Assembly (NCBI GenBank): GCA_963969595.1
Contig: OZ018409.1
Location: 46,203,282 to 46,267,281, forward strand
DNA from: Neckera pumila
Taxonomy: Eukaryota > Streptophyta > Bryopsida > Hypnales > Neckeraceae
Reading direction: 5' to 3'
Length of the DNA stretch: 64,000 nucleotides
This document shows, in pieces, positions 1 through 11,794 of the stretch. A program made the translations under genes and the position numbers. How positions within the stretch are numbered: the first letter of the stretch is position 1; each line of letters starts with the position of its first letter. The notes under the pieces are model-generated. The model searched no databases. It was not told the DNA's origin and saw only the letters and a program-made list of their open reading frames with translations.

Positions 1-241
1 GGTCCTGGTTCGGTGGACAGAACAGACCCTCTTCAGGCTGAAACGGTGCCAGGCAGCATGGGAAATCACCAGTGCCGGTCAGTGTCCGCCAGAGACCCGA
101 CGTTGATACAGTATTGGCAATTGAGCTGCCTCTGTCATGCTTGTCTTGGTTATGACTATGAGAGTCCTTGTTTCCAATCAGATCATGCTCCTAGCTTCAT
201 CTTGCACAGGTGGGAGTTTTCCCTTTGTAGCTGACTTTGCC

Positions 242-349
242 AGACTCTTTCTTGAATGCTGCTGTATTGGTTTAGGTTGGGTATTTTGGCAAATAGACTC
301 TTTCTTGAATGCTGTTGTATTGGTTTATGTTGGGTATTTTGGCAAACAA
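242..349. repeat. 54-bp tandem duplication, two copies
   Basis: Two adjacent near-identical copies begin at 242 and 296 (AGACTCTTTCTTGAATGCTG). The period is a multiple of three, so frames stay open through both. It lies just upstream of the 416-916 reading frame, in what is probably an intron or untranslated segment. Confidence 0.8.
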
Positions 350-415
350 CTACATGATGTTCTGACTTACGTGGTATGCTGCCTTGATTTATTGGAGGCA
401 TTACTGACTGAGTGA

Positions 416-916
416 ATGTTGTTGTCATTTGTAATTGCATGTGCAACCGAAAGGTTGACTCCAAAGCGACCAAGCCAAGCTCACCAATTGTACAACAACG
501 ACGAGGAGGTGGAAGCTGGTCCTGACCGTGAGTGGATCGCCGACGGGCTTTGCATTGGAGATAATGTTGCTGTGCGTTTACCACTTCAGGAGGAGCCATA
601 TTGGCTGATGCTAGTGCATACTGCAACACGCACGCTTCAAGACAGCTTCACAGACCCAGAAGGGAATGGGTATGGCCCTGGGGACGTTATTTTCTCAGGT
701 TTCTGGTACGAGCGTCTTAAAGAAGATAGTCGTACTTATTTGTTGAGAAACGATAAGGAACCGAGTTCGATTTATAGCCATTTGCTGTTGACTTCAAAAT
801 TCAGCTTGCCTCCTATCTTGCACCCTGTGAAGAGTCGGTTTGCGGGGTTTGAGTTGAAGCTTGATGTGAAGGAGATTATCGATGAGGCTGCTCGTGCCGC
901 AGCATTGTTAGATTAG
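416..916 (+). CDS. 3'-terminal coding exon of an unrecognised gene
   Basis: I do not recognise this protein. The frame is open for 166 codons and ends at a TAG at 914-916. It has the composition of real coding sequence: acidic and aromatic residues are spread evenly, including PDREWIADGL, EEPYWLMLVHTA and YGPGDVIFSGFWYERL, and it ends in an Ala-rich helix-like tail. Only the second half (from about residue 30) looks protein-like, so the true exon probably begins at a splice acceptor near 450-490 and not at the first ATG. Earlier exons would lie upstream of the window. The W/Y-rich strands suggest a small beta-rich domain, but I make no family call. Confidence 0.5.
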   Translation: MLLSFVIACATERLTPKRPSQAHQLYNNDEEVEAGPDREWIADGLCIGDNVAVRLPLQEEPYWLMLVHTATRTLQDSFTDPEGNGYGPGDVIFSGFWYERLKEDSRTYLLRNDKEPSSIYSHLLLTSKFSLPPILHPVKSRFAGFELKLDVKEIIDEAARAAALLD

Positions 917-1127
917 CAGTGGAGGAATCTGTGGTCTTGAAAGATGAGATTGTACATTATGTGTGGACACATTGTTTTTTGGTGCGATCTATGCCTTTTG
1001 TAACCGTATTTTATTTAATACGAATTCATTTCAATGAACTTACAGGAAATCGTTGCCTTGCATTTAGTATGCCATGTGAACTTGCACATCTTGCTGCCAG
1101 ATTTTTCGATAGCATTCTTAAACTGCT

Positions 1128-1391
1128 GTGACTGGCTTGTGGTGTATCAATTGTGTGAATGTCATGTGTGGGGCTTGCACTTGCATTTCACGTGACTGGC
1201 TTGGGGTGTATCAATTGTGTGAATGTCATGTGCGTGGGGCTTGCACTTCCATTTCACGTGACTGGCTTGGGGTGTATCAGTTGTGTGAATGTCATGTGCG
1301 TGGGGCTTGCACTTCCATTTCACGTGACTGGCTTGGGGTGTATCAGTTGTGTGAATGTCATGTGCGTGGGGCTTGCACTTCCATTTCACGT
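1128..1391. repeat. 66-bp minisatellite, four copies
   Basis: Four head-to-tail copies start at 1128, 1192, 1258 and 1324, each beginning GTGACTGGCTTG. The first copy is 64 bp (it lacks a CG in the GTGCGTGGGG segment) and the others are 66 bp. Because 66 is a multiple of three, frames on both strands stay open and produce spurious repetitive ORFs (22-residue units). It lies downstream of the 416-916 exon, probably in or beyond its 3' untranslated region. Confidence 0.9.
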
Positions 1392-4300
1392 TTTGGGAGA
1401 TAATTTGGACTCGCATTATAGGCAAACTTGTCCTTATATCCTTAAAATGATCACTAACTCAAGAATTTGCACTAAACAAATACCCTCCTTGTTAAAAGGG
1501 AACTGAACTGGAGCAAGGGATTTTCCTTATTAAAAAGCAGTGACCAGCCATCTGCAGTTGCATAATGAGCAGCCACTGTTCTGATTAAGAACCGGCAACT
1601 GAGGCCCCCCCCCCGCCTTGAAGCATCTGCAGTATAATGACCAGGCACCGTGCATTGTTGCATAATGAGCTGCAGTGTGTCAGCGTCTAGCTCGACTAGA
1701 GCTGGAGTGCATCAGTTGAACTGCTTTTTTAACCCCTTTAGGATATTTGATACAAAGCATGGCGCACGTATTTGGTTGCTTTAGTGCAAGTTTCTGTATA
1801 CATAGCAATGTTTGTCTTCCTTCATGAGGGTTTCCTTCAATGAGATTTTGACAACAGAACATGGTAGCAATTGACCAGTAATACTAATTTTTTGTTGCTT
1901 TTTTGAATGATTCTAATGTCTTGGGAAATTCCTTGTATACTGTGCACTGACTAAAAGTCTTGTATTTGGCCATATTTCAACATTTAGTAGGGCTTAGAAG
2001 TTGCATTTTTTAGTTTTTAATTTTTTTTCTTTTCTTATTGGCTTTGGAAGGGCTTAGCACAATTGAAATTCAAATGAGCTAATTCATAAAGTATTGGCTA
2101 TAATTCTTAAAGACTAGAAATACATTGCTCTTGCAAAAAATACGCTTTCAGAAGGAAACGCTGGCAATACAATGACCATGTACAAAACTGACATGGCAGA
2201 CCTTACCTACCATTTTCAAAAGTTAGAACTTTCCGGTTAGTATGCAACTTTCTACCAATAGAGCAGGTCAAACTAAAAAGACAATTATACAAATTAGATA
2301 AGAAAGCAAACTAGCAACCAATCAAAGACTCTAGATGAGTGTGGAGCCTCATTGTTTGACATTGCCTAAATTTTTACTTTGCTGGAAGAACCATCCACTA
2401 CTACACTGTAGAAGCCCCTGTAGTATAGAAACCTGTGCTTTTTTACTCAATTTTCCAATCAAATCTCATTGATGGACCTAGTTTGTAACAGAAAAGGAAA
2501 AGTACAGAATATGGTCACTACAAAAATAAGAAAAGAATGTAGGCCTATTTTGTTCTTAAGAAAATACTATTTCAAAACCTATATTGTTATAAAAAAAAAT
2601 CAACAACCTAGCTCTATACAAAAATACAAAATGAACCCAAATATGCCTTATTCAAAAAAAGGAAGATAAAAAAGAATATTACAACCTTGGTTGTATCAAA
2701 AAATAAAAGAATAATTCACCTATAGTTTTACAAAAATACAAAATGAATTGAAGATACTACCTTGTTTCAAACCAAAAATCTATATACTTATATTATGTAA
2801 TTTAAAAATAATAATAATTTGATAAAAATACATAAATGAAATATAATCCCAATAATGAGATTTAGGGTTTAGAGAGGAAATTAAAGCATGTCGAACTTGA
2901 TTTTTTCAAAAAACTATAAAAATTGAATTAAAAAATGAATGCAATCATTTATTTTTAAAAAATCAATGCTATGGTTATCCCCAACATAAGACTATCTTTG
3001 ACTTTTTTATTAGCAACCCAAATACAAAGTATCAAATCTTTCCATATACACAAGAATATTTCTATAACAAATTTTAATAAATGATTGTCATTTTTTTTTT
3101 TGCCTACAAAATCCATTTTGTAGCATGGATGCCATACCTTTTGCTTTTACACATAACACATTGATAGGAAATTGGAAATGAAAACTATAATCCCTAAAAC
3201 AAATCTATTTTTCTATAAATTAAAAAAAAATTCATATATAAAATAGAGTTCATAGAATTATACCCAACTTTCCATTTATAGACTAAGTTGACACTTCATC
3301 CTCTTGGAATTAGGGACAAATTTTGCATTTCATAATATATTATACATAATAAGGTTACAACTAAAATGAGCAAACATGTGCTATAGGCAAAAGTTTTACC
3401 ATGTAGTAAAGAACTCAAATAAAAAACTTGCATCAAATTTAATATTAAAAAATATTGCTTTCCAATAACAAGGTGTATTTTGAACTCATGAAGATGTAAT
3501 CGTTGACATGCTTATGTTGCAATTTACAATGTGACTTTGTTGCAGTATTTTCCTTCTTAGTCTTGACAATAGTTTGAAGTTAAAATAAATCTTAACCAAA
3601 TAATTATTTTTAGTAGTATGTATTTTTGAAATTTTTCTTTTTGAAGTCTAATTTTAGCACTATAAATCCGATTTTGATAATAATTGATTATGATTTTTCT
3701 ATTTAAGTTTTTTTGCAAGGTTGTCTATTGCAATCTTTACTCTCCATAGTGTTGAGGACTTTTAGAAACGAGCCTCAAATAAACTAGATCTTGGATAAAA
3801 AATCCCATTAGAAATTCCTTTTTAGCCATTGGAATCCCATTAGAAAATTGTTGAGTAGTTTTTGAAAAGTGATACTTTGATTCCGGTTATGTATGTTAGG
3901 CCCTTAAAGCTCATTTTTTGGGTGACCACATTTTAGATTTGACTTGTGAAAAAAGGATTAAAAGACTTCAAATCACTTTTGCAATTTTAGCATCTTTATG
4001 ATTAAACATTACATTCTTTCAATTCATAAGCATTATTGTTGTGATTTTTTATCCTATGTGATCTCTAATGTGTCTAGTTTGATTATGTATGGTTACATTT
4101 ACAAAAAATTGATATAACTTATCCAAATGTTGTCTTTTTGTTCAATTTGGAGCAAATTCCTAGAAGCTCAATAAAAGCCTAGAGCATTTAGGGATTAAAT
4201 ATTGTGGACACTATGGCACAATGAGACAATGAGACTTGGCAAACCAATAATTTTGAAGACAATTTTGAAGACAATTTTAAAGACAAGTTTAGTGTATACT

Positions 4301-5226
4301 AAACTTTTCACTCCCTTCTAGAATATAAATTTACTCACATTTTCAAAGCAGTAAATGATTAGTACACTCTGATATTTACAACAAAAAGTGTGCACAATAA
4401 CTTGTTCTAAGGCCATAACAAGAACTAAGCCCAAAGCAAACTAGTTTGGCACTATAGAATGTGTAGCAATCACTAAGTAATAAATAAGTAGTAGATCTGC
4501 ATCGCAAATAAGGCAAATCCAGTACTCAAAGTTAGCATTATAACCAAAATTGAATGCAGGGCACAAACATGTAGCATGATGATTCAATGAATTTTACTGT
4601 ATAAGCTGTTTTTGCAAGCTCGTGATGTGGGCACTCATGCAATCAATAGAGTAAACTTGTTGCTACAAATCTAGGTGCAAATAAAGTTGGTAGCTTGCTA
4701 TTGTCAATCAGGGCATTTTTTTGGACCGATGTCCCCTGTTGGTCTCACTGCACAGGCCACCTGCAAAGAGATATACTTAGGCAGCATCTCCTGCACCACA
4801 TCCGTTTCACACGTCAACTACAAGTAAATGAATGAAATGAAAATTCCTGATATAGTTGCTTAGGTAGTACATCTGTGAAGTACAAATTCCTCTCCATCTA
4901 TGCTGGTCTGAAAGAGATGACACCCAGTATCTACTAGCTCAGAGAAGTATAGCATGCAGACCAGGTTTACACAAAAGCGGGAGTGCTAGTCTGCCAATCG
5001 AGCTTACTTTGTTGCTTGATCTCCATCCAGTAAACCTTCAGCAAGTTGTTGTCTGTGCAGACTCCATTCTCTTCAAAATAATAACCCAGTCCCAATTCTC
5101 GATCAAAACAAAACCACAAATACCTGCATGCGGCCTGTAGCATCCACCTGTACAGAATGTATGACGTTGTGGTTGGGAAGATGCAATAGACCTCTGGGAT
5201 ACATATTTTCAACCCAAAGAAAATGA
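1392..5226. other. Gene-free AT-rich stretch
   Basis: From 1392 to about 1900 the base composition is mixed, with weakly repeated ATCTGCAGT / GCATAATGAGC segments around 1550-1670. From about 1900 on it is strongly AT-rich with long A and T runs. No frame looks coding. A TTTAGGGATTAA motif at about 4185 resembles the right ends of the TTAA-bounded repeats described elsewhere in the window, but I could not find its partner end. Confidence 0.6.
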
Positions 5227-5640
5227 TCACTTGTTCTTATGCTTACCCCTACCGCTCTTCTTGGGTTTCTCTGCTGCCTCGGCCTCAACTTGTTTGGCAA
5301 GAGAATGGCGAGTGTGACGCATTGTAGGGGCTGGCACTTGAGCTTTACCTGCCTTTTCCAGTTCTCCACTCGATTTCCCCAAACTTGATACACTAACCTT
5401 TTTTCGAAGCCCCTGCTCTTCCAAGGCAGGAATGTGGGCTCTTTTACCGGTGATAGAATAATGCCCCTCTCCACTCCCGTGCATCCCCTTCCCACTTTCA
5501 TTTTCATGTGCGTCCTATTCAATCCCTTTCTCAGCTCCATCGTCATCGTCACTTTTGTCCTCTACTACATTATATACAGCAGGTTCTCCATGCACGACCC
5601 CTGCTGAACCATACAAATTGGTAATCACCTCCAAAAACGA
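5227..5640 (-). pseudogene. Last exon(s) of the minus-strand RING-like gene, with an in-frame stop
   Basis: Read on the minus strand, a frame runs from about 5640 through an acidic patch (KSDDDDGAEKG) to a TAG at 5517-5515. It then continues in the same frame to 5227, ending in the Lys/Arg-rich tail SGRGKHKNK. The TAG sits between two parts of similar highly charged composition, so it looks like a nonsense change in one exon and not a boundary. The basic tail could act in nuclear targeting or nucleic-acid binding; that is inference. It is grouped with the upstream exons (7440-9187) only by strand and order, since splicing across the intervening 1.8 kb cannot be shown here. Confidence 0.4.
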
Positions 5641-6734
5641 ACTGAATGCATCAGAAAGGAGGCACAAGAGGAGTGTGACTCAGAAGATCGACACCATGAA
5701 TGCAAGTGGAAACACGTGAGTTCATGATTATTAGGATTCGTGGCGAACGGGCACATGTAGACTGTACCTCAGCAAAACATACGGCATTCCAACTCGTCAT
5801 TGAAGCTTGCACATTTCTTGCAAGAATCTAGTAAACGATGTACTACCACCCCAAGCCTACTTCGCTCTACACTAGAAGACTGCTAATGTACGCAAGGGCA
5901 TCCCAAAATCAAATGAATACACATGTATGAGCAGGCTCTTACCAGCTGTGGCTTCCACCACTCGCAGGGCATTACTATCCAGCGGTACTACAGCACTTGA
6001 GAGACCCTGCGTGACCCCGGACTGGTGCAGCCGAGCAGCATAGGGCTATTTTACTGGCGAGTCAACCACCTATTGTGAATCGTCATTTCCTATTTCTGTT
6101 GCTTCATCCTGAGTTTGACATCCTCCACTTACAAAGGACCCAGGAACAAGCTTGCTACCAGACGTGCATGGTAGCAAGGAATGCACTTGTTGGATGGACC
6201 CGGTGGATCCCCAATCTGAGTGCTTCCCTTTCGACTGTGATACTACAAAATACAAGAAAGGAGGCTAAATCTCTAAGTACAAGAGCAGGGATGATGGCTG
6301 GCCAGCCACCAATAGGAGAGCACATTCTCAAAGATGTAAGATTTGAAACTCCAATATAAAGAGTAGAATAGAAGAGATCAGCTGATACCAATAAGAGAAG
6401 ACTTTGCAATCTCATTTCAGCATCTCTACACATAATGTGGCAACAAATCAGAAATCATAGCAAGAATAAAACATTTTAGCAAGAAAGCAACCACTGAAAC
6501 AGTAAAGCATGCCTTCAAGGAACAAAGCACATAATCAGGCAAGAAAGCAAAGTTCCTAGCAAGGTAGCAAAGATTCTATCAAGGAAGCAAAGCTAGTATC
6601 ACCCAAGCACATGCCCTACGAAGGACGTACAATTTCGAGCAAGAACGCAAAGATAGTAGCAACTAGGCACACACTCCAGCAAGAAAGCATAAATTCGGGT
6701 ATCAAAGCCAAAATTCTAGCAACACAGCATATCA

Positions 6735-6931
6735 GGTAGCACTCTAGTACATACAGTAGCACCCTAGCACATACAATAGCACCCTAGCACATACAGTAGC
6801 ACCCTAGTACATACAGTAGCAATCAAGCACATACAGTAGCAACCAAGTACATACAGTAGCAACCAAGCACATACAATAGCACCCTAGCACATACATTAGC
6901 ACCCTAACACATACGGTAGCACCCAAGCACA
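6735..6931. repeat. 20-bp minisatellite (AGCACATACAGTAGCAcCCT type)
   Basis: About ten tandem copies of a 20-bp unit (consensus GTAGCACCCTAGCACATACA) with scattered substitutions. Flanking DNA from about 6470 to 7260 carries degenerate relatives built on AGCAAGAAAGCA and AGCACATAC words, so the whole 0.8-kb block is an old, decayed array. It sits between putative exons of the minus-strand RING-like gene, that is, in an intron if that model is right. Confidence 0.85.
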
Positions 6932-7439
6932 TGTCCTAGGAAGGAAGTAGCATTTCTAGGAAGAAAGCAGAGATAGTAGCATCCAAGCACATATTCCAGC
7001 AACAAAGGATAAATTCGAGCATCAAAGCAGTCATCTAGAAACATACTAGCACACAAACACAAATTCTAGGAAGTAAGTAAAATTTCTAGCAACAAATAAA
7101 AGGTAGTAGCACCCAAGCACATATTCTAACAAGTGATTGGCTACATTTTAAGCAACACAGCCAACATAGTACCAACCACGCACATTTTCTAGCCAGAAAG
7201 CAGAATTTCAAGCAAGAACTCAGAACTTATAGCAACACAGCAAGCATAGAAGGATCCTAGCAAATTTATAAATCAACAGTGTACATATTCAAGTAGAGGA
7301 GCAGATTATGAAGGAAGCTTTCAAATTTTGATCAATGACAGAGGTTTATTTCCAAGCAACGTTGCACATTCAGAGGTGAAGAAGGTTGTTTTCAATCAAA
7401 CCCTAATCCAGTAGCAGAGAACGGAATGAGGCCACTTAC

Positions 7440-8136
7440 ACATTGGGCTCCAAATTCCAAAACTGCACTTTATTGTGTTGCTCAGCTCACACACTGATTT
7501 GTCCAACCGAAGCCTTGTAGCATCCTTTCCCGGTTGCATCTTCTGAAATCCAAATGATGCCCACCAACTAGGGGCAAATACCTCATTGCAAGTGACACAA
7601 CTGTTTACTCTTTCTGCCAATTTTGTAATGCAGAAAGGGTGGTAAAAGTGTCGGCAGCTTGCCATGACTACGTCATAGGAGTTATACCAACGATTGCAAA
7701 CAGCACAAGGCTCAAGCATAAAAGGACTTGCAGCCTCTTCAACTTTGTGAGGGTGCAAACAAGGTTTCGGACAGCAATGTACACCTGCACCAGCCTTCAG
7801 CTTCTCAATTTCATCAGCCACTGCTTCTTTGTGCCTCCTAAACTCCAAGATTTCTTCGCAAACAACTTGCATGTCCAATTCTGAGTTCCTCAATTCCAGA
7901 CATACATCTTCGTATAGGGCTTGTGCTTTTTTGGACTTCCTCGCAGCATCGTCAGAGCCAAAAATAGCAAAGTCTAGCTTGCATGCCAATACGTCTCTAT
8001 CGCACTTCAGTTCATCTAATTTCTTCAGTCCCAGAGTGAATCCGTCATTCCCCTCGTCAAGTCTGTCCCTGTAACCCTGGACCTTCATAAGGGCAATGAA
8101 AGAGGAGAAGTACTCAGCATCTCCAAACCTCAAACC
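7440..8136 (-). pseudogene. Coiled-coil plus RING-H2-like exon
   Basis: The exon is bounded by an acceptor (TTAG before 8136) and a consensus donor GTAAGTGG (7439-7432). Its first half is charged and heptad-like (SKKAQALYEDVCLELRNSEL and following), indicating a coiled coil. The second half carries zinc-ligand spacing typical of RING-type fingers: CAVC, then CRHFYHPFC, then CVTC. RING domains usually recruit E2 ubiquitin-conjugating enzymes; whether this one does is unknown. The phase-0 acceptor joins in frame to the upstream exon ending at 8519. This exon has no internal stop, but exons on both sides do. Alternatively it may belong to a multicopy, transposon-associated family. Confidence 0.55.
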
Positions 8137-8518
8137 CTAAGATTTCAGAAGCCAATGAAAACCAGAGCATGAATAATCTGAAAATCAAAAAGCATATTTG
8201 GGCCCAACCAAGTCAAATTTTGACTCCTTTAATCTAATAAACATAGAGCTTGACTGGGCAGCCCCAGAGCTTTGCCGTGAATGTTGAACCCTAAAACTTG
8301 GAGAACCATGAATCACACGAGTGATAAGAAGCTGAGAATTCAAAACTTGTGAAGTGCACATAACTGCAAATTTGACCCTGTAAAATAAGCACCCACCATT
8401 CAGGTAGACGCCCTAAACCCTGAAACCCTTCACCTAATCACCAACAAACCTAGAGTTGAAGCTTGACAAGCCATGGCTTACAACAGTAGAGGATGGAGAG
8501 AGAATCGGGAAGTATTAC

Positions 8519-8936
8519 CGAGGCCAAGACATTAGCAATCTGCAGATCGATCTTTGCCAAAGCCTCCTCTCCCGCTGTCACATTTTCAGCAGCTTCCTTT
8601 GCATCGGTCAGTCAGTCATCCACTCCGAACTTGTACATAACTATCTTCTCCTCCATGGTCTTCTTTGCTGCCAAGAGAATTTGCTGCTTCCTCTCACTGC
8701 CCACCAGGAATTCCTCTTCCACTCGCAGCACCTCCTCAATAGTCGCAAGATCTGCGTCTGAAACGTGACCAATGGCAGAAAGAGACCTCTCAGGTTTCAA
8801 ATCTTGCTCAGGTGTCCCTACTGCTCCTTTTTTACCTGATCCGGCAGTTCTTGGTGCTACATGGGGGGCCAGAACCTGCAGCCGAGCTAGTTGCTCAGAT
8901 GTAAGATCACGTCGTACCAAATCTCCCTCCACACGG
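8519..8936 (-). pseudogene. Helical exon of the same gene, interrupted by TGA
   Basis: The minus-strand frame is open from about 8936 to a TGA at 8614-8612. It then continues in the same frame as a helical segment (LTDAKEAAENVTAGEEALAK) to a phase-0 donor GTAATACT (8518-8511). The TGA lies inside a short GACTGACTGACC-type repetition, and the sequence on both sides is plainly one exon, so this is a premature stop. The exon is Glu/Lys-rich (TIEEVLRVEEEFLVGSERKQ) and predicted helical. The 5' boundary, near the TTGCAAG acceptor at about 8938, is approximate. Confidence 0.5.
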
Positions 8937-8995
8937 CTTGCAAGTGTAAGCGAAGTGGACGAAGCCGCAGAGGCCTAGTCGACCTTCAGTCCTAT

Positions 8996-9187
8996 TTATT
9001 CTGCAATGTTTCCCTTAACTATCCATGCCATGAACTCGTTGTTTGTGACCTCCGTTTTCCCATAAATTTTTGCGTACAACTCGACGAGTTCTCTCCTCCT
9101 CTCTGGCGGCAACGCACTGTTGGTAGTCTTGTAGGTTGTACATTTCCCCCAAACCTCCTCTATCTTCTCTTGTGTCACCAAGGCCAT
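8996..9187 (-). pseudogene. Putative first exon of the RING-like gene
   Basis: The frame starts at an ATG at 9187-9185 and ends at a TAA at 8998-8996. It gives a 63-residue peptide rich in helix formers (MALVTQEKIEEVWGKC, ALPPERRRELVELYAKIYGK). The telomere-box word AAACCCTAA, common in plant promoters and 5' leaders, lies just upstream. A GTTAAG donor after residues FMAWI could splice it to the next exon; if unspliced, it terminates. Function unknown. The link to the exons at 8519-8936 and 7440-8136 rests on strand, spacing and similar charged composition. Confidence 0.45.
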
Positions 9188-9777
9188 ATTGCTAGCAAGT
9201 TTAGGGTTTAACCCTTCTCTACACAAGCCTCTGTCAGTCTCAAAAAACTAATGAGTCTGAGCCTTCAAGTTTGCTAGCTCCGTTAAGAGCTCTGGAACAC
9301 CGGCGCCAGCTTTCACTGGTCGCGGCTTCCTCTCCAACGAGGCCCTCCTCTGTTTCACAAGATGTGCGGACTCTCCACGTACAAGTGATGAATCCATGAA
9401 CCCCCCCTAAACGCAGTGAATGTAAACCCGTAACTAATCCTAAACCCCAAGCTGAGAGCTCCATAAACCCCCAAGTTGCGACCTCAAACCCTAAACCCCA
9501 AGATGCGAGCTCCGTAACTCCTCCCTTTTTCTACACAAGAGAAAATGAAACCTCAAAAAAACTGGCCTGACAGCACCTCGTCAACCGTAACGTCGAGAGG
9601 AGAGAGAGAACGGGAGTCCGATTCCGTTGCAAGGAACAAAAGTGGGAGCGCCATTTCAAAATCGCGCGCCCAGGTGGAAGTCCAGCAAGGCTTGTCAGAA
9701 ACGGTAGTCATCAATACACTTGCACATAAAGGACTCCGTTAAGCACCCTCTCCATGTCGCAAGTGGCTCATATTAGC
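9188..9777. other. Intergenic junction between the RING-like gene and the truncated gypsy element
   Basis: No coding signal. It contains several CCCTAAACCC / AACCCTAA words around 9425-9500, which look like promoter telo-boxes and not a telomeric array. Somewhere near 9735-9777 the sequence changes to the CCGG-rich composition of the gypsy element. The expected polyprotein (protease, reverse transcriptase, integrase) and 3' LTR are absent, so the element is truncated here. Confidence 0.55.
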
Positions 9778-10835
9778 TCATGTGTACCCGTCTGCTCTTT
9801 CCTCTGGTCGTTCTACCTCCGGTTCCAGTCTCTGTTCTGAAGAAAGCCGATCCGAATCACTACTTGATTCCGGTTTTCTTTTTGACTTACTCTTACTTCT
9901 TTTGATTGACTGTCCGGTTTGGCTCCTGGTGGAATTGCGGGTCGATACTCGGTTGACCACGCTCTCTGCTCGAACTGGCAGCTCCACCTCGCACCGTCAC
10001 TTTTCCGGATTTTCTGTTCCGACTGAATGACCATAATTCAATGCGGTCTGTTCCCTTGGAAGAATTTGCACTTGCTTGTAAACTGGTCGCGGTTGCGCTG
10101 GTTTGGAGCAATCTTGCTCGGCATGTCCATACTCTCTACAATTTTGGCACGGCAGAATCCGTGGTGCACCTTGCCCTTGTCCCTTGTGAGGACAACTGCT
10201 GGCATAGTGTCCCAGTTCTCCACAACAATAGCAAATCACCACTTGCCTATCCGGATATCCCGGTACTCGCATAGGTGGCTGCATCCCTGGGCCTTGGCTA
10301 GGTCCAGGTAGAAAGTTCCGGTTCAAAACATTGGAACGGATTGGAACAGCAATACCTTTTCCTCTCCCGTAAGTAGGTTGAACCTGGTAGATCTCCTCCT
10401 CTTCTTCAGCCGCCATGGTGTAGTACGTTTCTTCGTCAGGATATATGTAGTGGACTTGCTTCGGGGTTGCCTTCTGACATTTGCTCGGGTAGTGACCCAG
10501 TTCTCCGCATCTTCCGCACCAGACGTTAGCTCGGGAAGTCGGGACGATCCGTCTCGGTCTCCGGTTCTTAGCAAGGTTCACCTTGATTGCCTCCAGAGAT
10601 TCTTGGATCTTCTTCATAAATTTCTTCGAATCCAGATCCTCCGTCTTGACCTTAACGACGGTCTTCACTCTCTGACCCCTCTTGGACAAACGCCGCGGAG
10701 GCGAGATACTCCGGTCCTCCTCCAAGTTTGACGAACTGGGATCGGAAACATCCGATCCGGATGACTCGGAACTGCTCTCCGAATCTGAAATTTTCTTACT
10801 ATGCTTCGACTTCCGGTTGCTCCTCTTGCTCTTCT
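9778..10835 (-). pseudogene. gag: Ty3/gypsy-like Gag, C-terminal part with three CCHC zinc knuckles
   Basis: This is the downstream half of a gag frame on the minus strand, separated from its N-terminal half (20,774-21,533) by a CACTA insertion. It starts in a Ser/Lys-rich linker, then has three classic C-x2-C-x4-H-x4-C nucleocapsid knuckles (CGRCGELGHYPSKC, CYCCGELGHYASSC, CQNCREYGHAEQDC) that bind nucleic acid in retroelement Gag. A TGA at 9999-9997 interrupts the frame, which otherwise runs on through a Ser/Glu-rich tail to 9778. No protease, RT or integrase follows. The downstream truncation and the stop make it non-functional. Confidence 0.85.
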
Positions 10836-11794
10836 CACTATAAGAAAACCTTGTTTTTAGGGACGTTAGCGCAAAACGTGAATGTCATCTGAAACATCAT
10901 TGGATCAGGAAAACTTTGGCTATAGAATGTGAAATTTTTATTGATGTCCCTGGAAACGGGCGGGTATCCTTACAAAATCAAATTGATGTCGCTCAGGACG
11001 TGCATGCTACAAAGGGCATTTAGAAAAACATTACAGTACTCAATGCGACATAATGAAGTACACATGTTTGCCACGTGGACAACTGGTCTGGGTTTGAGTT
11101 CGAGACCTTTTTGAAAACGACTACGGGCAGCAGCTCAACGTGCAGCATATTCAAAAAAGGAAGAGAAAGGGCAGGTCCTTACCCCGTCGCAGACAATTAG
11201 GGCCGACCGGGATCGGAATGACTGGAATTTATATTGCATACAGCACTTATATTTTGAACTTTCTTGGTCCTGAAACCCGGAAATTATTGTACCATTGTAC
11301 TGAAAGCCATGCACCTTTGTAGGCCTTTGATCTTCTTCAACGTCCTTTGAGTTGGCTGTGAATTCAAATTCAAGAGTAAATTAAGATAAGTTTAATGATT
11401 CTTTGAAAATAGTGTGCCCTGTCCGTTGTCACAACCAAAATAAAAGAAAAATAATTTTCTTATTTTTAAAGTCATTAAAACTTTGAAGTTCAAGAATTTT
11501 TACACCACAGTGTGAGAAGTTGCATTTATGGTACAAATAGAAAGCCTTATGCACAAAGGATAGCAAGGGTTTTGTTTCATGGCGTTTGGATATGCAATGT
11601 GAAAGCTATGCTTTTTCTAAAATAAAGATAGTTTAATTCCATTATTTTATTTTATTTTAATCCATAACTTTCAAACTATAGGTCCAAACGCCACAAACTT
11701 GGCATGAATAGAATGCTCTATGCATGAAGGAGTGCTAAGGTTTAGTTTGGACATGTGATGAAAAAGTTATGGTTTCTCCAAAATAAAAGATAAT

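Noticed and set aside
9425..9500. Telomere-like CCCTAAA repeats
   Set aside because: Only scattered single units occur, the pattern of telo-boxes in plant promoters and not an interstitial telomeric array.
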